Shown here: positions 9,552-18,311 of the stretch, in pieces
Layout of the letters: every line of letters begins with the position of its first letter
Position numbering within the stretch: the stretch's first letter is position 1
NCBI RefSeq assembly: GCF_022346885.1
Contig: NZ_JAKRNK010000001.1
Coordinates: 620,001 to 684,000, forward strand
Source of the DNA: Paenibacillus sp. ACRRX
GTDB lineage: Bacteria > Bacillota > Bacilli > Paenibacillales > Paenibacillaceae
Direction: 5' to 3'
Length of the DNA stretch: 64,000 nt
The notes under the pieces: generated by a model
The model's database searches: none
Seen by the model: only the letters and a program-made list of their open reading frames with translations
Told to the model about the DNA's origin: nothing
Position numbers and translations under genes: made by a program

Positions 9552-9764
9552 ATGGGTGACATCATTGATTTCCTTTTCAGAATTTTTTACTTATTAATTA
9601 GTACAGTTTTTTGGGTGATCGTGAGTGCATTTGCTTGGATAGGGGTATTTATTAATACTATCAATCTACCGCTGTGGTTTGCTTGCATGAGCACCGGATG
9701 GATGATTGTTACTTTGTTCATTAAAAGGGATTTTAAAGAGGAACTGCTGCATTTTTTGGACTGA
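9552..9764 (+). CDS. Small membrane protein of unknown function
   Basis: This 70-residue hydrophobic protein has an N-terminal helix pair (FLFRIFYLLISTVFWVIVSA, FAWIGVFINTI), another hydrophobic stretch (LPLWFACMSTGWMIVTLFI), and a charged tail ending KRDFKEELLHFLD. The ATG is preceded by GGTGGTGAG. The frame is open further upstream, but that part is hydrophilic and has no ribosome site. I do not recognise the family. It is divergent from the gene at 8986-9198, with the operator pair in between. Confidence 0.5.
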   Translation: MGDIIDFLFRIFYLLISTVFWVIVSAFAWIGVFINTINLPLWFACMSTGWMIVTLFIKRDFKEELLHFLD

Positions 9765-9854
9765 AATGTTTGTATAGATGCAACTAATCGTTAAGCAAGC
9801 GAGAATGAAGAAGCATGCTAGAGATATATGAATAAGCTAGAGCAATAAATTGTA

Positions 9855-10015
9855 GGGGTGTCCCAAAAGTGTTCGGAGGCACGAAGAAGATCTCGTAATA
9901 ATTAGCGAAATGCCCTCAAATTCCACATTGAAGTGGGATTTGAGGGCATTTTTATGCGTCAAATTCAGAGTCTAGTGAGTCCGAAAGATAATAAATGGGC
10001 TTTTGGGATAGCCCC
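9855..10015. mobile_element. MITE-like element with terminator core
   Basis: This 161-bp segment is bounded by inverted ends GGGGTGTCCCAAAAG and CTTTTGGGATAGCCCC (14 of 16 positions pair). It encloses a long GC/AT hairpin at 9908-9953 (AATGCCCTCAAAT...ATTTGAGGGCATT followed by TTT). The terminal sequence resembles IS ends of the GGGxTGTCCCAAAAG type common in Paenibacillaceae. There is no coding capacity, and no clear target duplication is visible. It may be a non-autonomous element whose core now serves as a terminator between convergent genes. Confidence 0.5.
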
Positions 10016-10032
10016 TTTTATTCTGAATCATT

Positions 10033-11043
10033 TTATTTCGGCTGCTCGTGAAATACATCAGCGATCAGTTGATAAGACTTAAGCTTGGCCTCAATATCAT
10101 GGACCATAGTGACAATCATGATCTCGTCGGTTTGATAGGCTTCACTTATATCAAGCAGTTGTTGTTTCACTTGTCCGGGGGTACCGACGATCACCCGGTT
10201 ACGAATATCTTGGAGCCGCATCCGTTCATATGCGGTATATGGATAATCTGTCGCCGTCTCCACAGAAGGAAATCCATTAGTTTGCTTGCCTTGTTCCAGC
10301 AATACAAATGTCAACTGCATGCTCCGTGCAAGCAGTTCAGCTTCTTCCTCGGTATCCGCACAAATGACGGATACGGTTATTAGTGTTTTTGGCGCCTCTT
10401 GATACAATGACGGCTTAAAGTGCTGACGGTAATAGCGCATCGTGTCTGTACCGCCATGTGGGTTAATGAAATGCGCGTAGGCATAGGCGGCTCCTTGCTT
10501 GGCTGCTACAATGGCGCTGTCACCGCTCGAACCAAGCAGCCACAACACTGGCGCTGTCTCAATATAGGGTGCAGCGCGCAGTCCGGCAAAGCGATGCCCC
10601 TGCGGCAAGGAATCATGTAAATAGGCTGTTAAATCACGTATTTGCTCTGGATAACGATCTATGGATCTATGGATGTCCTCTTGCAGCGCACGTGAGGCAA
10701 GTGGTGTTCCGCCTGGAGCTCTGCCAACACCAACATCCATCCGTCCAGGGTATAACGCTTCAAGGACCTTAAAGTTCTCGGCTACTTTATAAGCGCTGTA
10801 GTGGGGGAGCATCACGCCGCCTGACCCAAGACGAATGTTACTAGTCTTGGCTCCGAGGTGTGAGAGCAGCACCTCGGGACTGGTCCCAGCAATGCCGCTG
10901 GAAGCATGATGCTCCGACACCCAGAATCGATGATAGCCGAGAGATTCTACATGCTTAGCCAGTCTAACTGTATCCCTTAGTGCGTCAGTAGGGGACTTGC
11001 CTTCAGGGATGAGTGATTGATCCAAAACACTTAACGTTATCAC
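10033..11043 (-). CDS. LLM-class flavin-dependent oxidoreductase
   Basis: This is a bacterial luciferase-like FMN/F420 TIM-barrel oxidoreductase, closest in pattern to the B. subtilis YceB/YwcH group. The start of the barrel is SVLDQSLIPEGKSPTDAL. The family signatures YHRFWVSEHHAS, LGAKTSNIRLGSGGVMLPHY and PGRMDVGVGRAPGG are present. The frame begins seven codons earlier, but AGAGGTGA lies over those codons. I therefore place the start at GTG 11043, giving 336 residues. The substrate cannot be inferred. It is divergent from an ABC exporter pair, with two palindromes between. Confidence 0.88.
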   Translation of the reverse strand: MITLSVLDQSLIPEGKSPTDALRDTVRLAKHVESLGYHRFWVSEHHASSGIAGTSPEVLLSHLGAKTSNIRLGSGGVMLPHYSAYKVAENFKVLEALYPGRMDVGVGRAPGGTPLASRALQEDIHRSIDRYPEQIRDLTAYLHDSLPQGHRFAGLRAAPYIETAPVLWLLGSSGDSAIVAAKQGAAYAYAHFINPHGGTDTMRYYRQHFKPSLYQEAPKTLITVSVICADTEEEAELLARSMQLTFVLLEQGKQTNGFPSVETATDYPYTAYERMRLQDIRNRVIVGTPGQVKQQLLDISEAYQTDEIMIVTMVHDIEAKLKSYQLIADVFHEQPK

Positions 11044-11104
11044 GGTGACTTCACCTCTAGGCATAAGATTTTGAAACGGAAATTCAACTTTTATTCATAT
11101 ATAT

Positions 11105-11188
11105 ACTATATTATATATAGTTTAAGAAAAAGTAAAAGCATCTGTATCGAAGATGATTTTTGTTGGACGGTTATTTATTATCCGTCCA
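11105..11188. promoter_or_regulatory. Palindromes between oxidoreductase and ABC genes
   Basis: The intergenic region holds ACTATA-N5-TATAGT (11105-11121) in a very AT-rich tract, and TGGACGG-N11-CCGTCCA (11164-11188) just upstream of the ABC operon. Neither is followed by a T tract. They could be operators for the divergent genes or a leader hairpin in the ABC transcript. Confidence 0.35.
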
Positions 11189-11288
11189 CAGGTGGAATTA
11201 AACCGTGGAGCGGCAGAAATTTGCGTCATTTAATGATAATCTTTCTCAAGAGACAATATTGCAGTATATAGGGTTGGGAGATGAGAAC

Positions 11289-13052
11289 GTGCAGTCGAAA
11301 GGCAGTTTACGTAAACTTTTGGAATTAGCAGGCACACACCGCGTGCAGTTGTTTTGGTCGTGCCTGTTCTCCGTTATGAGTGCAGCACTAAGCCTGGTGC
11401 CCTATCTCATTGTATACCAGATGACAGTGGCGCTGCTGACTCCACCTGTAGATACGGGTGCGGTTTGGACGATGGTATGGATTGCGCTTGGAGCTGTTGT
11501 ATTACGATTTGGCTTGCTTGCAGCATCCACGATTATTTCGCATACTGCAGCTTATCGGATTTTGTATTCGCTGCGAATTCAGCTGACCAACAAGCTTGCC
11601 AGTCTTTCACTAGGCTATTTTTCTGACCGGACAAGCGGGAAACTTAAAAAGATTATAGCGGAGGACGTAGAACGAATCGAGAATTTTATCGCTCACCACC
11701 TGCCTGATTTCGCTTCTTCTTTGTTTACCCCCTTATTTACGGTTATCGTGCTATTTGCGATGGATTGGCGGCTTGCCCTGGCGGCACTTATTCCTATTCC
11801 GCTCGCTTTCTTCATGCAATCTACTATGTTTCGTGGACAGGGAGAAAGAATGAAAGAGTATCATCAGACATTAGAAGTGATGAATAGCACCATTCTCGAA
11901 TATGTCCGTGCCATGCCAATTATTAAATCGTATCGTATGACCGTACAGTCTTTTGTCCGCTATCAAGATTCTGTTAACCAGTATACCTCATTCTGGATTC
12001 GGACATCACGGCGGCTTGCCCCTGTATACGCATTGTTTATGGTCATGATTGAGACAGGACTGCTGTTTATTCTGCCGGTTGGAATATGGCTCTATACGTC
12101 AGGTGATGTGTCGCTTGAGATATTGCTATTGTTCCTTATTCTTGGAGTTGGCTTTACTGTGCCAATCAAGCAAATTTCGGAGCTCGGCCATATGTTGAAA
12201 GCAAACATGGAAGGCGTTAATCGAATTGAGGACATTTTGCAAGAGGATGAAATTAAAGAGCCTGTAAATGCATTAATTCCTCAGCGTCACGATCTAGAGT
12301 TTGCTAACGTGCACTTCAGTTACGGCAAACAGCAGGTGCTGCACAATGTAAGCTTTAGGGCTGAAGAGGGGACGATTACTGCCTTTGTAGGGCCTTCGGG
12401 AGCAGGCAAGACAACGGCAGCACAGTTAATTGCACGTTTCTGGGATGTATCATCTGGATCAATTTGCATCGGTGGTGTGAATCTGAAGGATATGAAAACA
12501 GAAATATTAATGGACCGCATTGCCTTTGTATTCCAGGATGTATTTATGCTGAATGATTCAGTTTTGGAAAATATCCGCCTAGGCCGCAAAGAAGCAACGG
12601 ACAGCGAAGTGTACGCAGCTGCAACTGCTGCACAGGCCCATACTTTTATAACGGAGCTGCCTGATGGTTATCGTACAGTGATCGGTGACGGTGGAATGCA
12701 TCTAAGCGGAGGCGAACGTCAGCGCATTTCGATTGCACGAGCGATTTTGAAAAATGCGCCAATTCTAATATTGGATGAAGCAACTGCATTTGCAGATCCA
12801 GAGAATGAAGCCCATATTCAAGACGCATTAAGTGAGTTGCTGCCAGGTAAGACTGTAGTTGTCATCGCTCATCGTCTATCCACGATTACAGATGTGGATT
12901 GTATCATTGTATTTGAAGAGGGTAGAATTGCCGGCAGCGGCAAACACGAGGAACTGCTGCAGCACTGTGATACGTATCGTTCCTTATGGAAAGCGTATAC
13001 GGCTGCGAGCGTATGGGTAGTAGGCGGAAAGGAGGCTTCACAGCATGCTTAA
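11289..13052 (+). CDS. ABC exporter-fold transporter, subunit 1 (siderophore type)
   Basis: This is a fused membrane/ATPase half-transporter. Six membrane helices span roughly residues 20-300. The nucleotide-binding domain has Walker A GPSGAGKTT, signature LSGGERQRIS and Walker B ILILDEATAFADPENE. The ATAFADPENE D-loop is characteristic of YbtP/IrtA-like transporters linked to siderophores. The frame is open from GTG 11205 (AGGTGG upstream), but GTG 11289 has GGGAG at good spacing and begins just before the conserved region, giving 587 residues. It overlaps the next gene by 8 bp, so the two are coupled and probably form a heterodimer. Siderophore or metallophore transport is an inference. Confidence 0.85.
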   Translation: MQSKGSLRKLLELAGTHRVQLFWSCLFSVMSAALSLVPYLIVYQMTVALLTPPVDTGAVWTMVWIALGAVVLRFGLLAASTIISHTAAYRILYSLRIQLTNKLASLSLGYFSDRTSGKLKKIIAEDVERIENFIAHHLPDFASSLFTPLFTVIVLFAMDWRLALAALIPIPLAFFMQSTMFRGQGERMKEYHQTLEVMNSTILEYVRAMPIIKSYRMTVQSFVRYQDSVNQYTSFWIRTSRRLAPVYALFMVMIETGLLFILPVGIWLYTSGDVSLEILLLFLILGVGFTVPIKQISELGHMLKANMEGVNRIEDILQEDEIKEPVNALIPQRHDLEFANVHFSYGKQQVLHNVSFRAEEGTITAFVGPSGAGKTTAAQLIARFWDVSSGSICIGGVNLKDMKTEILMDRIAFVFQDVFMLNDSVLENIRLGRKEATDSEVYAAATAAQAHTFITELPDGYRTVIGDGGMHLSGGERQRISIARAILKNAPILILDEATAFADPENEAHIQDALSELLPGKTVVVIAHRLSTITDVDCIIVFEEGRIAGSGKHEELLQHCDTYRSLWKAYTAASVWVVGGKEASQHA

Positions 13053-14787
13053 TATGGTAAGAGCCGTTACAGGCGGTTCACTTGGCAAGCTCCGTCGCGC
13101 AGCATTATTTACTGTATTGGAAATGATATTTGCTAGTGTACCATACGGTATGCTGATTGTAGTCATTCATCAATTGTTCCATCCTCCACTGGATATGAAG
13201 CAAATCTGGTTATGCATTGGCATTATGATTGTTGCCTTTTTGCTGCAAGCCGTCTGTTCTGTAATAGGCTATCTGGATGCCATGATAACTGGGGCAAGTC
13301 TAATGCGAGACACAAGGCTGCGCCTGGGTGAGCATTTGCGTAAGCTGCCGATGGGCTATTTTGCACGTAAAGATAAGGGAGAGATTAGTCACACGCTGCT
13401 TAACAATGTAGATGAAGTTGAGAAAATATTAACCCATCTCTTTTCTAACATTGTAGGTGCTATTGCGATGCCATCAATTGTGGCTCTTTTTCTACTATGG
13501 TTGGATTGGCGGCTTGCCTTGGCGATGATCGTAGCGGTTCCGCTGGCACTTCCACTGCTGATTTGGTCGCAGCGCACCATTAATCGTGCTAGCCGCCGTC
13601 GTTTGTCGATGGTATCACATGCGAATTCAAGGCTGTTGGAATACATTCATGGCATTAAATTGTTCAAAGCGTACAATCAGACAGGTGAGAAGTTTGCCCG
13701 GATGCAGCAGGCAATGAAACAGCTTAGTGATGAGAGCATTAAGCTGGAGGCGACGGTTTCCCCAATCATTCTGTCATACGCCATTGTGCTGGAAGTTGGA
13801 TTTATCGGCTTGTTATTATTGGGCAGTTATTTATTATTTGGAGGCACATTAGATGTGTCGGTATTTCTGATCTTTCTTATCATTAGCTTACGCTTCTACA
13901 ATCCACTACGAATGGCTGGCGCTCATTTGGCAGAACTGCGTTATATGAGCAATGCAGGTGAACGAGTGAAAGAAGTACTAGAGGAACCCATGCTGCCAGA
14001 ACCGATCATTTCTAGGACACCGCAACAATTTGGGATCGCGTTTCAGAACGTCCATTTCCAATATGACGGCAGGCCCGTGTTGTCTGGAATTAGCTTTTCG
14101 GTAGAACCTTGCAGCATGACGGCATTAGTCGGTGTATCCGGTTCCGGCAAATCCACGATCGCACATTTGATTGCCCGCTTTTGGGATGTAAAGAGCGGTT
14201 CGATCCAGATTGGCGGCATTGATGTACGCGAGATCGCTACTGACAGCTTGTATGCCTCCATCAGCATGGTCTTTCAAGATGTTGTCTTATTCAACGATAC
14301 CGTGCTGAATAATATTAAAGTAGGCAATCCAAAGGCAACGTTCGAGCAGGTCGTACAAGCGGCCCAGTCTGCCAATTGCCATTCCTTTATTACGAGACTA
14401 CCACAAGGGTACGACACTGTTATTAGTGAGGAAGGTTCGTCTTTATCGGGAGGAGAGAAACAGCGGTTGTCCATCGCACGAGCTATTTTGAAAGATGCAC
14501 CGATTGTACTGCTGGATGAAGCGACGGCCTCACTTGATTCGGAAAACGAGCTTTATATCCAGCAAGCGATACAAGCGCTTGTTCGCTCCAAGACGGTCGT
14601 GGTGATCGCCCATCGCCTTAAAACGATCCGCAACGCCGATCAGATTATTGTAATTGAGAATGGCCAAGTAGCGGAAGCGGGCACCCATTCAGAATTAATA
14701 AATGACATGGGGATATACAATCGATTGTGGAATGAACAGCAAAAGGCAGGCGGCTGGAAAATGAGTAAAGCAGCTTATAAAGGTTAG
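13045..14787 (+). CDS. ABC exporter-fold transporter, subunit 2
   Basis: This is the partner half-transporter of 580 residues: six membrane helices (to about 305), then an ATPase domain with Walker A GVSGSGKST, signature LSGGEKQRLS and Walker B IVLLDEATASLDSENE. It overlaps the end of subunit 1 by 8 bp. AAGGAGG sits inside the upstream gene in front of its ATG. Both ATPase sites look competent. The pairing of an ATAFADPENE half with an ATASLD half resembles YbtPQ/IrtAB, which act in iron-siderophore handling. No siderophore synthesis genes or Fur box were seen nearby. Confidence 0.87.
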   Translation: MLNMVRAVTGGSLGKLRRAALFTVLEMIFASVPYGMLIVVIHQLFHPPLDMKQIWLCIGIMIVAFLLQAVCSVIGYLDAMITGASLMRDTRLRLGEHLRKLPMGYFARKDKGEISHTLLNNVDEVEKILTHLFSNIVGAIAMPSIVALFLLWLDWRLALAMIVAVPLALPLLIWSQRTINRASRRRLSMVSHANSRLLEYIHGIKLFKAYNQTGEKFARMQQAMKQLSDESIKLEATVSPIILSYAIVLEVGFIGLLLLGSYLLFGGTLDVSVFLIFLIISLRFYNPLRMAGAHLAELRYMSNAGERVKEVLEEPMLPEPIISRTPQQFGIAFQNVHFQYDGRPVLSGISFSVEPCSMTALVGVSGSGKSTIAHLIARFWDVKSGSIQIGGIDVREIATDSLYASISMVFQDVVLFNDTVLNNIKVGNPKATFEQVVQAAQSANCHSFITRLPQGYDTVISEEGSSLSGGEKQRLSIARAILKDAPIVLLDEATASLDSENELYIQQAIQALVRSKTVVVIAHRLKTIRNADQIIVIENGQVAEAGTHSELINDMGIYNRLWNEQQKAGGWKMSKAAYKG

Positions 14788-14819
14788 TCAAAAATAGTGT
14801 TGATGCTGTCCAATTAATC

Positions 14820-14858
14820 GCCCGTTAACTCCAACCAGCTTGGAGACGGGCTTTTTTT
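14820..14858 (+). terminator. Terminator of the ABC operon
   Basis: The stem GCCCGT..CTCCAA / TTGGAG..ACGGGC has a small loop and is followed by T7. It is immediately preceded by GCTGTCCAA, a motif that recurs in front of other hairpins in this window. Confidence 0.9.
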
Positions 14859-14953
14859 GTTATACTCCCCTTTCAGAATTCCTATTTAATGGTATGATAA
14901 GCAAGGAGATATGACCTAGGTTGATATGAGATGAAACGGAGTGTTGACGCATC

Positions 14954-15427
14954 TTGCGACGAATATGTATAATTCCATGCGGTTCCCGAAAAATATGGGA
15001 TAGTGATAGAAATGCTGTTGGTCCTTATGAAGCGCAGTATGCATATACCGGAGCGCTGCATCGGAAATGTCAAGCCTATGCCCGTGCTCACTATGAGCAT
15101 TGGGTTATACTGTCAGCCAAGCATGGCTTGTTGTTGAAGCACGATATCGTGCCAGACAACTATAACGTTCGTTTTGGAAGCGATCATCCGCAGCTTGTGA
15201 CGATATCGGAATTACAAAGGCAAGCAGCAGAAAAAAAGTTAGATCAGGCTGCTGAGGTAGTCATGTTGGGTGGAAAGAAGTTCCGAACGATACTGCCGTT
15301 GATTTTTACATCCGAAGATCTAATCTTTAATTATCCTTTAAGTGACTGCTCGGGTATCGGATACATGCTGCAAAGATTAGACAATGTTATCGAAAACAAT
15401 TTAGAAATGAAGCCGATTCTTTTGTGA
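14954..15427 (+). CDS. DUF6884 (YaaA-like) protein
   Basis: This 157-residue protein has the DUF6884 pattern: N-terminal IIPCGSRKIWD, YTGALHRKCQAYA, WVILSAKHGLLLKHDIVPDNYNV and a late VVMLGGKKF. The Cys-Gly-xx-Lys and Ser-Ala-Lys-His-Gly motifs resemble YaaA-like proteins, some of which bind or modify nucleic acid. The biochemical role here is unknown. The start is TTG with CGGAG about 12 bases upstream. It stands between an operon terminator and an unrelated hydrolase and is probably an independently acquired single gene. Confidence 0.7.
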   Translation: MRRICIIPCGSRKIWDSDRNAVGPYEAQYAYTGALHRKCQAYARAHYEHWVILSAKHGLLLKHDIVPDNYNVRFGSDHPQLVTISELQRQAAEKKLDQAAEVVMLGGKKFRTILPLIFTSEDLIFNYPLSDCSGIGYMLQRLDNVIENNLEMKPILL

Positions 15428-15521
15428 GGCGACACACTCGTTTGAAGGGGTGATATTACCGATAACGTCGTATCACTTGAAAAGTTCAACGTCATGCGAG
15501 TGATGATTAAGGTGAGGATAC

Positions 15522-16505
15522 ATGTTAAAGTCAAAAAAAGTTAGAGTGGGATGCGCAATCCTTGTTGTTGGTTTGTTGGGTTGGATATATCAGATGATTG
15601 GAGTATGGCTCGATTTCAGAAATGTATCCCCAGCAGGCAAGCTTATTTCGATTAATGGGCATCAGATGTTTGTTTCTGCAAGTGGTCAGCCAAGTGCTAA
15701 GGGAACGCTCGTGTTGTCGGCTGGAAATGGGACGTCTTCTCCTTATGCTGATTTTTATCCAATAACAGCAGAAATGAAGCACTATACCCGTGTAGTTACA
15801 TATGAAAGACCTGGATATGGCTGGAGCGAAGCTACCGACATCTCAAGAGATATCGATACGATGACTAATGAAATGCGGCAGCTGCTGCAGCAATCTGGTG
15901 AACATCCGCCTTATATCATACTAGGTCACTCTATGGGAGCTCTTGAAGGAATCCGATTTGCACAAATGTACCCAGAAGAAGTGAGCGGTCTAATTATGTT
16001 AGATGGCATCAGTCCTGAATTCGCTCGCGATGCTGACATGGACTGGGGATATAAAATGGGCTGGTACATGATTGAAGGTGCTAAAAAGCTAGGTGTACTG
16101 CGTGGATTAAGTGATCTAGGCATAATGACCCATTCGTTTAATGACATGGAGGATCTCCCAGAGTCTATTGAGAAGCTTAAAGTCAGCATGATTCTAAAAA
16201 ACGCCAACAATCGGATGATGCTGGAGGAACGGAAGCAATTTCATCAGAGCGGTCTCAAATTATTGGAAAAAGGTAAGGTTGGGGATATTCCTGTACTCAT
16301 CCTGTCTGCCCCCAACAACGGCTATCCGAATTGGCGCGAGGTGCAGCGTCAGCTTATGTCTATTTCGTCCAAGGCGACGCAAAAGTCGTACATTAGAGCA
16401 GGGCATTATATTCACCATGACTACCCACAGGACGTCAATAACCGTATCTTGAAATTTATTACAAGTATTCCTCCACAGGAGAACTCCACAAAAAAAGCTG
16501 ATTAA
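15522..16505 (+). CDS. Membrane-anchored alpha/beta hydrolase
   Basis: The product has 327 residues. One N-terminal membrane anchor (about 8-28, VGCAILVVGLLGWIYQMIG) precedes an alpha/beta-hydrolase fold. The nucleophile elbow is GHSMGALEG, the oxyanion region LSAGNGTSSPYADF and the YERPGYGWSE block are visible, and the catalytic His is in RAGHYIHHDYP. This is the architecture of extracytoplasmic esterases or peptidases of the AB-hydrolase-1 group; the substrate is not deducible. AAGGTGAGG precedes the ATG. A terminator follows at 16569. Confidence 0.88.
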   Translation: MLKSKKVRVGCAILVVGLLGWIYQMIGVWLDFRNVSPAGKLISINGHQMFVSASGQPSAKGTLVLSAGNGTSSPYADFYPITAEMKHYTRVVTYERPGYGWSEATDISRDIDTMTNEMRQLLQQSGEHPPYIILGHSMGALEGIRFAQMYPEEVSGLIMLDGISPEFARDADMDWGYKMGWYMIEGAKKLGVLRGLSDLGIMTHSFNDMEDLPESIEKLKVSMILKNANNRMMLEERKQFHQSGLKLLEKGKVGDIPVLILSAPNNGYPNWREVQRQLMSISSKATQKSYIRAGHYIHHDYPQDVNNRILKFITSIPPQENSTKKAD

Positions 16506-16568
16506 GAAAGAAGCTTGCTCTTTACAAGTTGTTTCCTCTGATTGGTTTGGTATGTTATGTTGCAAAAG

Positions 16569-16593
16569 GCGCTCGGTCTTGAGCGCTGTTTTT
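16569..16593 (+). terminator. Terminator after the alpha/beta hydrolase
   Basis: A GCGCTC/GAGCGC stem with a six-base loop is followed by TGTTTTT. Confidence 0.75.
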
Positions 16594-16690
16594 CGTATCT
16601 TTTGATGGCCCGTGGAGCATGGTATATTCCGAAAGGCCTCATCGATCCATTTGTTATTTTCCACTGTAAGAAAGAGGGTCAGAATTACAG

Positions 16691-18202
16691 ATGAATGATT
16701 ATTTATTTCCAATTAAGCAAGCGATCATTACCTTTCCGTTTATCGCTTTGGTACTCACAGCTCCGTTTCTCATTGTTCAATACCGTAAATACGGGTATGT
16801 CAACAAACTGCGGTCTGTCGTGCTGTATTCCTTGCTGCTTTATTTGCTCTCTGCTTATTATTTGGTCATTTTACCTCTGCCGGCAGACTTCAGTAATTGT
16901 CTTCGTGAGGGTTCATTATGGTCATACATGCAGACAAAGCCCTTTACCTTTATAAATGACATCAAGAAGGAAGCAGTCATTACTTGGAGCAGTCCCGCTT
17001 CTTATATTTACCTGCTTAAAGAACGTTCATTTTTACAAGCGTTGTTTAATGTGGTGTTAACATTGCCCTTAGGTGTCTACTTGCGTTATTATTTCCGTCG
17101 CGGATGGATGAGCACCTTGCTGATCAGTTTACTTGTCTCTATCTTCTTCGAGACTACTCAGCTTACAGGTTTATATGGCATATACGAATGTCCGTACCGT
17201 CTTTTTGACGTAGATGATCTTATGCTGAATACGTTGGGTGGTATGATCGGTTTTGTTGTGGCGCCTATTCTCACTTACTTCCTGCCGCGAGCAGACAAGT
17301 TGGACGAGCATATAGATTTGGAAAAAATGACGGTTGGATTTATCCGCCGCGGTATCTCTTTTGTCATTGACACTACTGTGCTCGGGATGCTTGCGAGTAT
17401 TGTCGGTCTTGTCTTGTACGGTGCTGATACGATGACATTGGGATATATTGATCGCAACATGGATGCCACTTCGTTCCGCTTAGTTGCACTTGCCATATCT
17501 GTGTTTTTATATTTTGTTGTAATTGCTGCGATCACGAACGGGCGCACGCTTGGCAAGTGGATTACTCGAATTCACGTCATTGAAGATGCTCGCCGCAGCA
17601 GTAAGCCATCGATTACGTGGCTCGCCTTATTAAAACGATATGGAATGCTGTATTACGGAGTGTTTGGATTAAACTGCATGCTGGCGATCATTTACACCTA
17701 TGGCGAGTTGCCGTATAGCACCAGCTTGATCCTTGTTATTGTTCATCTCGTGCTGATCGCAGTAATGGGAGTCCATGTCGTTTTATGCTTGTTCAGTCGG
17801 GACAAACGGTTATTCTATGAACGTATAAGCGGTACGCGAAACGTCGTGACCCTGCATACAGATAAGGAGGACGAGGGCCTCAAAGGTGAGCGGAAAGCAG
17901 CAAACGAGATGGAGCAGATAAGTGCTGATGAAACAGTAACTACATCTGCTCCAATAATGGAACCTGTTAATGTTCCTAAGCCTGAACGTGCACTTATTGG
18001 TAACAGGAATGATTCTAATTTGATGCAGGTGACAGCTAAGGCAAATGTGGTTCATTCTGATCACGTTACAGCATCCACAAAACCGGAACAGCTTGCCAAT
18101 CTGTCTACTGTGGATCAAGTCGATCTAGAGCTGGAACGATTAAGAGCAAAGCTGAGACGTGAGCAGATTCAGACGAAGCTGCCTGCGGAACAGGACGAAT
18201 AG
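16691..18202 (+). CDS. VanZ-RDD fusion membrane protein
   Basis: This 503-residue integral membrane protein has two recognised modules. An N-terminal VanZ-like domain (about 10-195, four to five helices, with ILPLPADFSNC, LPLGVYLRYYF and FDVDDLMLNTLGGMIGF) is followed by an RDD domain (about 210-385, RRGISFVIDTTVLGMLAS, GRTLGKWITRIHV). A hydrophilic, Glu/Lys-rich cytoplasmic tail occupies the last 120 residues and ends in a short coiled coil. VanZ proteins are linked to glycopeptide tolerance, and RDD proteins to transport or osmotic functions. The role of this fusion is unknown. GAGGG lies upstream of the ATG. Confidence 0.85.
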   Translation: MNDYLFPIKQAIITFPFIALVLTAPFLIVQYRKYGYVNKLRSVVLYSLLLYLLSAYYLVILPLPADFSNCLREGSLWSYMQTKPFTFINDIKKEAVITWSSPASYIYLLKERSFLQALFNVVLTLPLGVYLRYYFRRGWMSTLLISLLVSIFFETTQLTGLYGIYECPYRLFDVDDLMLNTLGGMIGFVVAPILTYFLPRADKLDEHIDLEKMTVGFIRRGISFVIDTTVLGMLASIVGLVLYGADTMTLGYIDRNMDATSFRLVALAISVFLYFVVIAAITNGRTLGKWITRIHVIEDARRSSKPSITWLALLKRYGMLYYGVFGLNCMLAIIYTYGELPYSTSLILVIVHLVLIAVMGVHVVLCLFSRDKRLFYERISGTRNVVTLHTDKEDEGLKGERKAANEMEQISADETVTTSAPIMEPVNVPKPERALIGNRNDSNLMQVTAKANVVHSDHVTASTKPEQLANLSTVDQVDLELERLRAKLRREQIQTKLPAEQDE

Positions 18203-18311
18203 GACAGGAAGATTCATGAATTATACTCACCATTCCTTAGTCCAATGACTATACTAATAGCAGTTGATATTAAAGTATTGTCGTCAGACAAGAATGAAAG
18301 GTGGGCTTGTT

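Noticed and set aside
14000-14800. Fur box near the ABC pair
   Set aside because: No GATAATGATAATCATTATC-like sequence was found upstream of the operon.
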